From contig CANHVX010000035.1 in assembly GCA_947464215.1 (NCBI GenBank), positions 1-8,767 of the forward strand: a stretch of 8,767 bases of DNA, given 5' to 3'. The number at the start of each line of letters is the position of its first letter. The first letter of the stretch is position 1. Below are positions 1 through 5,518 of this stretch, piece after piece. The DNA is from Pseudomonadaceae bacterium (GTDB taxonomy: Bacteria > Pseudomonadota > Alphaproteobacteria > UBA2136 > UBA6156). Under the pieces are notes generated by a model. The model saw only the letters and a program-made list of their open reading frames with translations, ran no database searches and had not been told where the DNA came from. Made by a program: the position numbers and the translations under genes.

Positions 1-1363
1 GCTCGAGGATGTTCAGGCCATCGATATAGTTAAAGCCGTGGGGGTAGGTGTGCTGGCCGTAGTGCGCCTTTGCCACCTCTTCCCCGCCCAACACCAGCTT
101 CAAGCCGGGCTTCATCTGCATGGGGATGTAGCCTTCGGACTTGGCAAAGTCGGCATGGGCCTTGAGGTGCAGCGGCTCGCCGTGCACGGGAATGACGTAT
201 TTCGGCTTCAGGAGCTGATACATCCGCTGAATTTCCAACCGGCTGCCGTGGCCTGAGACGTGGATGAGGTTGTCGTTCAGCTCGGAAATGACGTTCACGT
301 TCAGGGCGCTGAGGCCGTTGATAACGTTGAGGATAGCGCGCTCGTTGCCGGGAATCATCCGGCTGCTGAGGATGACGGTGTCGTGCGCTTTCAGCTTCAG
401 GCCACGGACATCGGCGCCCTGGCTGAGGCGTGTGAGGCTGCTGCCCCCCTCGCCTTGCGTGCCGCTGGCAAACACGAACACCTTGCCATCGGGCAGGCCG
501 GCGGCCTCTTCGGCGTCTATCACCATGTTGTTGAGTTCCTTCGGCCAGTAGCCCAATTGCTTGGAATGGCTGACGAATTTATTGATGGTGCGGCCCAAAA
601 AGCAAACTTTGCGGCCGTTTTCGGCGGCGACCTTGGCCACCGCAAACGTGCGCCCAAAATGGCTGGCAAAAGCGGCAAAGAACAGGCGGCCTTTGGTTTC
701 TTGCACCAGTTTTGTCAGGTGCTCGAGCACGGGCTTTTCGCTGCCGGAGTCGGTCTGCTTCAGGATATTGGTGCTATCGCCAAACACGGCCAGCACGCCC
801 TCGCGGCCGATTTCGGCCAGGCGGGCGTCATCGGTTTTTTGGCCAAACGGGGCGTGGTCGTCGAATTTGTAATCTCCGGTGTGCACCACGGTGCCGTGCG
901 GCGTGCGAATAGCGAGCGCAAAACTTTCAGGAACCGAATGGCTTACGGGCACATATTCAACTGAAAACGGACCTGCCTGATACGGTTCGCGCACGGTGAC
1001 GGTACGAATCTGGTTGGCGGCGGGTTTGATGCCCAGCTCTTGCAGCTTGCCCTGGATGACCATGGCGGCCAGAGGGCTCGCAAAGACGGGCGCGCCCGCA
1101 AAGTCATCCCACAGGTAGCCTACGGCGCCGATGTGGTCTTCGTGGGCGTGGGTGATGAATATCCCTTTGATTTGCTTAGCGTGCTCGCGCAGGAAGCGGG
1201 TGTCGGGCACGATGACATCGACGCCGGGGGTGGTGTCGTCGGGGAAGGACACCCCGGCATCGACCACGATGTATTGGCCATCGCATTCATACACCATCAT
1301 GTTGGTGCCGATGTGGCCGACGCCGCCCAATGCTAGGGCAGCCAATTGTTTGGTTTTACTCAT
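1..1363 (-). CDS. rnj: Ribonuclease J, 3' end beyond window
   Basis: Metallo-beta-lactamase/beta-CASP ribonuclease that acts as endonuclease and 5'-3' exonuclease in mRNA decay and rRNA processing in the cytoplasm. Reading from the ATG at 1363, 454 residues are visible with no stop; the family usually has about 550, so roughly the last 100 (C-terminal domain) lie off the left edge. Zinc-site motifs are intact: HAHEDH at residues 72-77, SHSVPES at 141-147, GDYKFD at 163-168. GDSTN follows at 195-199, and the beta-CASP signatures GTQGE (301-305), SGHGS (370-374) and PVHGE (392-396) are present. The start is fixed by a GAGGT Shine-Dalgarno at 1371-1375, 7 nt upstream, and by the N-terminal GGVGHIG match. 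It lies 92 nt downstream of birA on the same strand and is probably co-transcribed with it. Identification is firm. Confidence 0.95.
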   Translation of the reverse strand, partial: MSKTKQLAALALGGVGHIGTNMMVYECDGQYIVVDAGVSFPDDTTPGVDVIVPDTRFLREHAKQIKGIFITHAHEDHIGAVGYLWDDFAGAPVFASPLAAMVIQGKLQELGIKPAANQIRTVTVREPYQAGPFSVEYVPVSHSVPESFALAIRTPHGTVVHTGDYKFDDHAPFGQKTDDARLAEIGREGVLAVFGDSTNILKQTDSGSEKPVLEHLTKLVQETKGRLFFAAFASHFGRTFAVAKVAAENGRKVCFLGRTINKFVSHSKQLGYWPKELNNMVIDAEEAAGLPDGKVFVFASGTQGEGGSSLTRLSQGADVRGLKLKAHDTVILSSRMIPGNERAILNVINGLSALNVNVISELNDNLIHVSGHGSRLEIQRMYQLLKPKYVIPVHGEPLHLKAHADFAKSEGYIPMQMKPGLKLVLGGEEVAKAHYGQHTYPHGFNYIDGLNILE

Positions 1364-1455
1364 GTTAAACACCTCATTCACCCTTGCTGGCCTTACCTGT
1401 GCCAACCGCGCGGGTGTTGCGTTTCCGGTGCCGATTGATAGGGGGTGGTGCGGAC

Positions 1456-2289
1456 CTAAGCCCTTGCTTGGGCTATGATTTCTCCGCTGTGGATGACATG
1501 CACCGTGCCGTCATCCGCCACCAGTTCGAGGTGCCCGCTGTGATTAAGGCCGCGGGCCGTGCCGGTAAGCTCTTGGTTGCCTTGGGATTTCCAGCTGACG
1601 CGCTGACCTATCGTGTGGCAATGGCGGGCGTAGTTATGATGGAACGGAGCCCAGCCGTATTTGCTATATAGTTGAAGATTATAAAAAAGGCAAGCGCCGA
1701 GGTGGCTCATCCAAAAGGGAGGCTCGGCCGCCGCCGCCAGCGGCGCCAGACCGGCACCCGGCAGGGCTGACGTGGCACCCGTGGCCGCCTGTGGGCCCTG
1801 CTCGCGCTCTTCGGGGGCGTGCTCGGCCCACAAAAAGCCGCCGACAAAGGATTCGGGCACGCCGGCCGCCGGGCGCGAGAGATTCAGCCCCACGCCCACC
1901 AGCATGGCCGGGGGACCGTGCCGCGTGGGCGCCGTTTGGCAGAGAATACCCGCCAGCTTTTTGGGGCCTGTGGCGGTGTGCAGCAGAATATCGTTGGGCC
2001 ACTTGATGGCCACCGGCGCCTGCGCCCACAGCTGCCGAATGGCCGTGTGCAACGCCAACGCCACCACCAACGGCACATGCGGCCCCCACGCCTGCCCCGC
2101 CTGCGGATGGGCGATATAGGTGACCGCCAAACTGTGCGGCCAGGCAAAGGTTTGCCACACCCGCCCCAAACGCCCCCGCCCCGCCGTTTGCAGCTTGGCC
2201 GCCACCCCGCGCGTGGTGGTATCGGACTCGGCCACGCGCACCGCGGCTTCATCCATGGTGCTGGTGGTGCTGGGCAGGAGACTATACAT
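1456..2289 (-). CDS. birA: Biotin--[acetyl-CoA-carboxylase] ligase, no DNA-binding domain
   Basis: Activates biotin with ATP to biotinyl-5'-AMP and transfers it to the biotin carrier lysine of carboxylases. The 277-residue form carries the family motifs: GRGRLGRVW at 37-45 (adenylate loop), KWPND at 96-100, KKLAGIL at 110-116 and VGVGLNL at 131-137. A small C-terminal beta domain ends in HSGEII. There is no N-terminal helix-turn-helix, so it is the monofunctional type and not expected to repress biotin genes. An Ala/Gly/Pro-rich stretch at about 158-190 looks like an insert compared with typical ligases. I chose the ATG at 2289 because LPSTTSTMDEA fits the family N-terminus (LxSTNxEA). No good Shine-Dalgarno precedes it. 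The frame stays open to a GTG at 2361, which would add 24 unconserved residues. Stop is TAG at 1456-1458. Confidence 0.92.
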   Translation of the reverse strand: MYSLLPSTTSTMDEAAVRVAESDTTTRGVAAKLQTAGRGRLGRVWQTFAWPHSLAVTYIAHPQAGQAWGPHVPLVVALALHTAIRQLWAQAPVAIKWPNDILLHTATGPKKLAGILCQTAPTRHGPPAMLVGVGLNLSRPAAGVPESFVGGFLWAEHAPEEREQGPQAATGATSALPGAGLAPLAAAAEPPFWMSHLGACLFYNLQLYSKYGWAPFHHNYARHCHTIGQRVSWKSQGNQELTGTARGLNHSGHLELVADDGTVHVIHSGEIIAQARA

Positions 2290-2362
2290 CTGAGGCGAGT
2301 GTAGAGCGGCATGGGCGTTGTGGAAAGGCTTTGCCCAGGCTTTCTTCGCCCCTCTACGCACA

Positions 2363-2384
2363 ACGGCCCCCCTAGGGGGGCCGT
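2363..2384. repeat. Perfect 22-bp palindrome upstream of birA
   Basis: Two 11-base arms, ACGGCCCCCCT and its exact reverse complement, abut with no spacer. It lies between the stop of the small gene at 2401 and the birA start, 74 bp upstream of the latter. As RNA it could fold into a GC-rich hairpin, but neither strand has a following U-run, so it is not a standard intrinsic terminator. A dimeric protein-binding site is equally possible. Confidence 0.6.
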
Positions 2385-2388
2385 GGCG

Positions 2389-2419
2389 GGTGCGCGGAGA
2401 TTAGTATTCTCCGCGCACC
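2389..2419 (-). promoter_or_regulatory. Stop-codon hairpin at the end of the small gene
   Basis: A perfect 12-bp inverted repeat (GGTGCGCGGAGA at 2389-2400 and its complement at 2408-2419) surrounds a 7-nt loop at 2401-2407. That loop contains the TAA stop of the minus-strand gene at 2401-2610, so the last codons and the stop sit inside a very stable hairpin. There is no clear U-tract after it. It is only 4 nt from the palindrome at 2363-2384, so the two structures form a tandem. A 3'-end stabiliser or a Rho-assisted or imperfect terminator is plausible. Confidence 0.6.
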
Positions 2420-2610
2420 GCGATTTCGCGGAGGACGCGGCGCGCCAGGCGGCGCACCTCGTCATCCGCTAAGTGGCGGAACTGGTCCGCGAGGACCAGT
2501 TCCAGGTCGCCGCCGTAGGCGGCGGCGGCGTTGGCCGCGCGCAGGGCGCGGCCGAAAGTTGATGTCGCCGTCACGATGACGGCGACGCGGGAAACGGCAC
2601 GATTGCGCAT
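2401..2610 (-). CDS. Small unrecognised protein, 69 aa
   Basis: I do not recognise this protein. The ATG at 2610 is chosen because a full AAGGAGG Shine-Dalgarno (2617-2623) lies 6 nt upstream; the longer frame from the ATG at 2652 would have the ribosome site inside it. The product starts with a short hydrophobic beta-like stretch (VAVIVTATSTFG, about residues 8-19), followed by an Ala-rich segment. It ends in an Arg/Asp/Glu-rich, probably helical tail with DDEVRRLARR at about 52-61. It is rich in Arg and Ala, with no signal peptide or membrane helix. The ideal ribosome site is the main evidence that it is real. Its stop codon lies in a hairpin loop. A TATACATATATA run at about 2638-2649 on the minus strand could hold the promoter -10 region. 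Confidence 0.6.
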   Translation of the reverse strand: MRNRAVSRVAVIVTATSTFGRALRAANAAAAYGGDLELVLADQFRHLADDEVRRLARRVLREIAVRGEY

Positions 2611-2662
2611 GGATGGCCTCCTTGGTGCGCGTTGCGGTATATATGTATACATTGTGGCGCAA

Positions 2663-2690
2663 GGGTGGGGCTGACAGGGGGGGATGGGGG
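2663..2690 (+). other. G-quadruplex-type motif upstream of the small gene
   Basis: Four G-runs on the plus strand (GGG 2663-2665, GGGG 2667-2670, G7 2677-2683, G5 2686-2690) with loops of 1, 6 and 2 nt fit the G3+N1-7 consensus. It lies 52 nt upstream of the start at 2610, on the template strand for that gene. A similar motif lies at nearly the same distance from the gene at 2868-3206. Folding has not been shown. Confidence 0.55.
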
Positions 2691-2716
2691 CTGCGCTGCG
2701 CGGTTGATGGTTGGGA

Positions 2717-2758
2717 GATTCGGATTATCGGATTATCGGGTTATCGGGTTATCGGGGG
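2717..2758. repeat. GGRTTATC tandem octamer array
   Basis: Four exact-length 8-bp units lie head to tail: GGATTATC twice (2722-2729, 2730-2737), then GGGTTATC twice (2738-2745, 2746-2753). They are preceded by GATTCGG (2717-2723) and followed by a G-run. The same lead-in plus octamers recurs at 3325-3355. The units vary only at one purine, as expected from replication slippage. It is non-coding and no function is known to me. Confidence 0.85.
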
Positions 2759-2786
2759 CTGCGTTGTTTGGTGGGTGGTTTGCTCG

Positions 2787-2813
2787 GGATTGCCGCGCTG
2801 TGCTTGCCATGAC
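2787..2813. repeat. Degenerate CGTCATTGCGAG-type dispersed repeat, copy 1
   Basis: The reverse complement reads GTCATGGCAAGC, then ACAGCGCGGCAATCC. This resembles the dispersed bacterial repeat I know as GTCATTGCGAGC, then GAAGCGCGGCAATCC, differing at about four positions. Such elements occur in many copies between genes in alphaproteobacteria and several other phyla. This copy sits just downstream of the terminator of the gene at 2868-3206. The match is from memory, not from a search. Confidence 0.6.
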
Positions 2814-2841
2814 CCAGAAAACCCAGCCTTGCGGCTGGGTT
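2814..2841 (-). terminator. Intrinsic terminator for the 2868-3206 gene
   Basis: Read on the minus strand, AACCCAGCC (2841-2833), a 4-nt loop GCAA and GGCTGGGTT (2828-2820) form a 9-bp stem followed by TTCTGGG. The U-run at the stem base is short but clear. It begins 26 nt after the TAA stop at 2868-2870. On the plus strand it is followed by CTTT and might also act weakly in that direction. Confidence 0.8.
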
Positions 2842-2867
2842 CTTTGAAGGGACGAACGTGGAGGCGC

Positions 2868-3206
2868 TTAGTGCGCGACGGCTTTAGCGGCCTTGGCCGG
2901 GGCCTTCGACACCACCCGCGTTAACCACGCGGGCCATTCTTCGCTCGGCCACACACAGGTGTGGCCGTCGGGGCCCTCGGCATCGTAGATGAGGGCTAGC
3001 TTGCCCTCATCGGGGAAGCGGAAGACGTGGACTTCCGCCACGGGGACGCTGCCGTGCAGCGGGATGAAGGCGGGGAACCCTTTGAGGCACTGGCCCCCGT
3101 ATTGGCCGCAGGCGATGACGAAGGCGTTCACCATCTCGGCATGGGTGGTGGGGCGGCCCGGCGCGTGCTGGGCCAGGAATACCTTGAGTGCTTGGGTATG
3201 ATACAT
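2868..3206 (-). CDS. Unrecognised protein, 112 aa
   Basis: I do not recognise this family. Start is the ATG at 3206, with GGAGT at 3212-3216 five nt upstream and a second GGAG further out. The sequence looks like a compact cytoplasmic alpha/beta domain. An N-terminal helix (TQALKVFLAQ) is followed by HAEMVNAFVIACGQYGG (about 22-38). A hydrophobic strand-rich core follows (FPAFIPLHGSVPVAEVHVF, then KLALIYDAEGPDG), and WPSEEWPAWL near 87-96. The last 15 residues are a Lys/Ala-rich tail. Three Cys and several His are scattered with no metal-site pattern. No signal peptide or membrane segment is seen. It has its own terminator and no co-directional close neighbour, so it is probably monocistronic, set between repeat-rich spacers. 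Good ribosome site, varied composition and the terminator argue that it is a real gene. Confidence 0.75.
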   Translation of the reverse strand: MYHTQALKVFLAQHAPGRPTTHAEMVNAFVIACGQYGGQCLKGFPAFIPLHGSVPVAEVHVFRFPDEGKLALIYDAEGPDGHTCVWPSEEWPAWLTRVVSKAPAKAAKAVAH

Positions 3207-3262
3207 TTTTTACTCCACTCCAAAAAAGGACACATAGATATGACACCCTTGGTGTTGCCCTT

Positions 3263-3283
3263 GGGATAGGGTGGTGGGGCGGG
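3263..3283 (+). other. G-quadruplex-type motif upstream of the 2868-3206 gene
   Basis: Plus-strand G-runs GGG (3263-3265), GGG (3269-3271), GGGG (3276-3279) and GGG (3281-3283) with loops of 3, 4 and 1 nt fit the G3+N1-7 consensus. It lies 56 nt upstream of the ATG at 3206, on the template strand. Further G-runs follow at 3292-3297 and 3319-3325, so the whole spacer is strongly G-skewed on the plus strand. Confidence 0.55.
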
Positions 3284-3324
3284 TTTTACAAGGGGGGAAT
3301 GGTTGTTAGGTGTTTTTTGGGGGG

Positions 3325-3356
3325 GATTCGGGTTATCGGTTATGGGGTTATCGGGG
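3325..3356. repeat. Degraded GGRTTATC array, second copy
   Basis: GATTCGG (3325-3331) leads into GGGTTATC (3330-3337), an altered unit GGTTATGG (3338-3345) and another GGGTTATC (3345-3352), then a G-run. The lead-in and first unit share GATTCGGRTTATCGG with the array at 2717-2753, including the junction. The two arrays therefore probably share an origin rather than arising independently. Confidence 0.75.
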
Positions 3357-3375
3357 AATTGGGCTTCGGGGACCC

Positions 3376-3477
3376 GATTGCTTCGTCGGTTTGGCGTGGG
3401 GGGCTTCGGTTATTGATGGTCCCGGCCAGAGTTTACCCCGGTGACGACCGGGGCCGGGATGACGCCTCGCAATGACG
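3376..3477. repeat. Mosaic dispersed repeat: split CGTCATTGCGAG element around a CCCGGCC palindrome
   Basis: The outer ends are GATTGCTTCGTCG (3376-3388) and CCTCGCAATGACG (3465-3477). On the minus strand these are the CGTCATTGCGAGG head and CGACGAAGCAATC tail of a widespread dispersed repeat in which the two are normally nearly adjacent. Between them lies about 76 bp. It contains TCCCGGCC (3420-3427) paired with GGCCGGGA (3452-3459), and an inner hairpin CCCCGGT/ACCGGGG (3436-3442, 3447-3453) with loop GACG. The GTCATCCCGGCC motif is itself typical of another alphaproteobacterial palindromic repeat, so this looks like one element lodged in another. Family assignment is from memory. Confidence 0.65.
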
Positions 3478-3481
3478 GTTT

Positions 3482-3507
3482 CCCCCCCCCTTGGGGGCTT
3501 CGGGGGG
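3482..3507. repeat. Homopolymer inverted repeat after the asnB-like gene
   Basis: C9 (3482-3490), G5 (3493-3497) and G6 (3502-3507) are separated by TT and CTTC. In the asnB-like transcript (minus strand) this gives a C6 run able to pair with a G-run across an 11-nt loop, starting 9 nt after the stop. No U-tract follows, so terminator activity is uncertain. The C9 run is prone to slippage. Confidence 0.5.
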
Positions 3508-3516
3508 TGGTTTTGG

Positions 3517-5475
3517 TTAGCGCGGAGGGGTGAGCGGTTGGCGCTCTATGTAATACTTATACCAAAGGGCCAGGTTGAGCAGATACCAGATGTGTTGGCC
3601 GCGCTGCTGGCGGAACAGCTTTTCCACCGCCTGCGGGCTGAGATAACCCGTTTTTTTGGCAAACGCCATGAGCACCGTGTGCGCATAGGGGCCATAGGTT
3701 CGCATCACCCAGCTGTTGAGCGGCAAGCCCAGGCCCTGCTTCTTGCGGTGCAAAATGTGCTGCGGCACCACCCCCTCCAACATGCTTTTCAGCAGATACT
3801 TCTTGCGGCCACCCGGTGCGCGCAGGCTTTCAGGCGTGTTTAACATGGCCGCGATAAGGACATGGTCGAGCAGTGGCACGCGCAATTCCAGCGCCGTGGC
3901 CATGGTGGTTTTATCGGCCCGCATGAGCAGCTGCTCGGGCAGGCGCAGGTGTAACTCTAGCCAGGTGCACCAATTCCAGAACCCGCGCTGGGCCTTGGGT
4001 TTGGTGGCAAAGGTGGCCGCCAAGGGGCCGATGACTTCGTAGCTGCTGCGGCCCTTGAACTGCTGCATATTGCGGCCCAGCAGGCGTTGCTTTTCGGCGT
4101 GCGTGAAGGCCTCGGCCCCGCCCCAGAACAGCGGTTGGCCCCAGGCGGCGCGGCGCAGATATTCGACATAAAACTTATGCCCGAAACCCAGCCCCACCAG
4201 CGTGTAATAAGCCGCCTTTTTGAACCAGCGCGGCACCGGGAGGCGGTTCCAGCGTTCCAGGCGCGAGAACTTCAGCCAGTCGTCGTAGCCGATAAAGACC
4301 TCATCGCCCCCTTCCCCCCCCTGGCACACCTTCAGCCCCGCCTTGGTGGCGGCTTTGGCCAGCATGTGGATGGGCAGGGCGGCAGGGTCGGCCACGGGCT
4401 CGTCCATCATGGGGATAAACTGCGGCAGGAGGTTGAGGAAATCGGCTTCGGTGACGCGCACGGTGGTGTGAATGCTGCCGACATTGCGCGCCATATCCTC
4501 GGCGAATGGGGTTTCATCGGGCCAGTCGGGGTAGGTGGCATCGGGCCCGATAGCAAACGTTTGCAGCTTGCCCTTACTGGTATGTCCGCCCACCAAGGCG
4601 GCGACGCCGGAACTATCGACCCCGCCCGATAAAAACACGCCGACCGGCACATCGGCCGCCTCTTGGCGCAATTTCACGCTCTGGCGCAGGATGGGTTCCA
4701 GATGTTCCAGCCACTCGGTTTCGGTTTTGGGCATGGTGTTGGCGTTTGCGTAGTCGGCCGCGGCGTCGAGAGCGTCCCAATACTTATGCGTGGTGATGGT
4801 GCCATCGGGCGTGATTTCGGCCCAGTGCGCGGCGGGAAGTTTGGCCACGCCCGCAAACAGTGTGCGCGGCGGCGGCACCATAAGAAAGCTTAAGTAATGG
4901 AACAGCGCCGTTTCATCGACCGCGCGGGGGATGCCCGTTTCCAGCAGCGCCTTGATTTCGGACGCAAACCACACCTGCCCCTCGGGCGTGGTGGTGTAGT
5001 AGAGCGGCTTCTCGCCGGCTCTGTCGCGGGCCAAAAACAGTTTGCCCAGGGAGGCGTCATACAGCGCAAAGGCAAACATACCGCGCAAATATGGCAGGCA
5101 GCCGGGCATCCCCCACTGGCGGTAGGCCATGAGGATGGTTTCGGTATCGGAGTGGCTGGTTTGCCAGCCCGACACGCCCAAGCCTTCCAGCGTGGTGCGC
5201 AGGGCCGCGTGGTTGTAAATCTCGCCGTTGAAGACGAGCGATATCAGGCCATCGCGGCTGACCATGGGCTGATTGGCGGCGGTGGACAAATCGATAATGC
5301 TTAAGCGCCGGTGGCCCATACCCACCCGCGAACCGCCCTTGCCCTGCGATGGCGCGAGCCAATTGGCCCCGCCATCGGGCCCGCGATGAGCTAAAGCATC
5401 GCGCACACGCGTGAGCGTGTCGGGGTCTATCGCCGGGCTTCCGGCCAGGGCAAGGGCTCCGCAAATTCCGCACAT
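3517..5475 (-). CDS. Asparagine synthetase-like glutamine amidotransferase, glycan-linked type
   Basis: Class II glutamine amidotransferase joined to an ATP-pyrophosphatase domain, 652 aa. Cys2 of MCGICG is the glutaminase nucleophile. RGPDG (31-35), GHRRLSIIDL (54-63), FNGEIYN (82-88) and SDTE (109-112) complete the glutamine site. SGGVDSS (283-289) is the PP-loop that binds ATP. The acyl-adenylate segment reads CQGGEGGDEVFIGY (384-397), where E. coli AsnB has VLSGEGSDEVFGGY. The acidic residues are kept, but the Ser positions are Gly. This deviation, the length (AsnB has about 554) and the partnered glycosyltransferase suggest that it amidates a sugar acid or other glycan precursor rather than free aspartate; that is inference, and ordinary asparagine synthesis remains possible. 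The ATG at 5475 is dictated by Cys2. It lies 43 nt after the GT2 gene, in the same operon. Confidence 0.9.
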   Translation of the reverse strand: MCGICGALALAGSPAIDPDTLTRVRDALAHRGPDGGANWLAPSQGKGGSRVGMGHRRLSIIDLSTAANQPMVSRDGLISLVFNGEIYNHAALRTTLEGLGVSGWQTSHSDTETILMAYRQWGMPGCLPYLRGMFAFALYDASLGKLFLARDRAGEKPLYYTTTPEGQVWFASEIKALLETGIPRAVDETALFHYLSFLMVPPPRTLFAGVAKLPAAHWAEITPDGTITTHKYWDALDAAADYANANTMPKTETEWLEHLEPILRQSVKLRQEAADVPVGVFLSGGVDSSGVAALVGGHTSKGKLQTFAIGPDATYPDWPDETPFAEDMARNVGSIHTTVRVTEADFLNLLPQFIPMMDEPVADPAALPIHMLAKAATKAGLKVCQGGEGGDEVFIGYDDWLKFSRLERWNRLPVPRWFKKAAYYTLVGLGFGHKFYVEYLRRAAWGQPLFWGGAEAFTHAEKQRLLGRNMQQFKGRSSYEVIGPLAATFATKPKAQRGFWNWCTWLELHLRLPEQLLMRADKTTMATALELRVPLLDHVLIAAMLNTPESLRAPGGRKKYLLKSMLEGVVPQHILHRKKQGLGLPLNSWVMRTYGPYAHTVLMAFAKKTGYLSPQAVEKLFRQQRGQHIWYLLNLALWYKYYIERQPLTPPR

Positions 5476-5518
5476 GCCCCTACTCTACCCCAAAACCATG
5501 CCGTGCGGGCAGCGTTTT

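Larger units (their letters stand above)
3207..3516. other. 310-bp repeat-rich intergenic region
   Basis: No gene is supported here. In order it holds the ribosome site and presumed promoter of the gene at 3206, a G-quadruplex-type run, a poly-T/poly-G junction (T6 then G7 at 3313-3325), a degraded GGGTTATC array, a mosaic dispersed repeat with palindromes (3376-3477), and a C9/G5/G6 homopolymer cluster (3482-3507). The plus-strand frames that cross it are low in complexity and run through these repeats. Confidence 0.75.

Noticed and set aside
260..964. 234-codon open frame on the plus strand
   Set aside because: It lies wholly antisense to rnj, whose metallo-beta-lactamase and beta-CASP motifs are clear; the plus-strand product matches nothing.
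1819..2304. 161-codon plus-strand open frame across birA
   Set aside because: Antisense shadow of birA, rich in Arg, Pro and Gly as expected from GC-rich opposite-strand reading.
2722..2753. Possible CRISPR array
   Set aside because: Units are 8 bp, contiguous and without spacers, and no cas genes are present.
2613..2924. Plus-strand open frames through 2613-2924 and 3188-3475
   Set aside because: They run through G-runs, tandem octamers, a terminator and dispersed repeats, have no ribosome site, and give low-complexity products.
2401..3206. Toxin-antitoxin pair made of the two orphan genes
   Set aside because: The genes are 257 bp apart, each with its own ribosome site, separated by a terminator, and neither shows toxin or antitoxin motifs.
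4087..4632. 181-codon plus-strand open frame
   Set aside because: Antisense to the synthetase domain of the asparagine synthetase-like gene, which is fully motif-supported.
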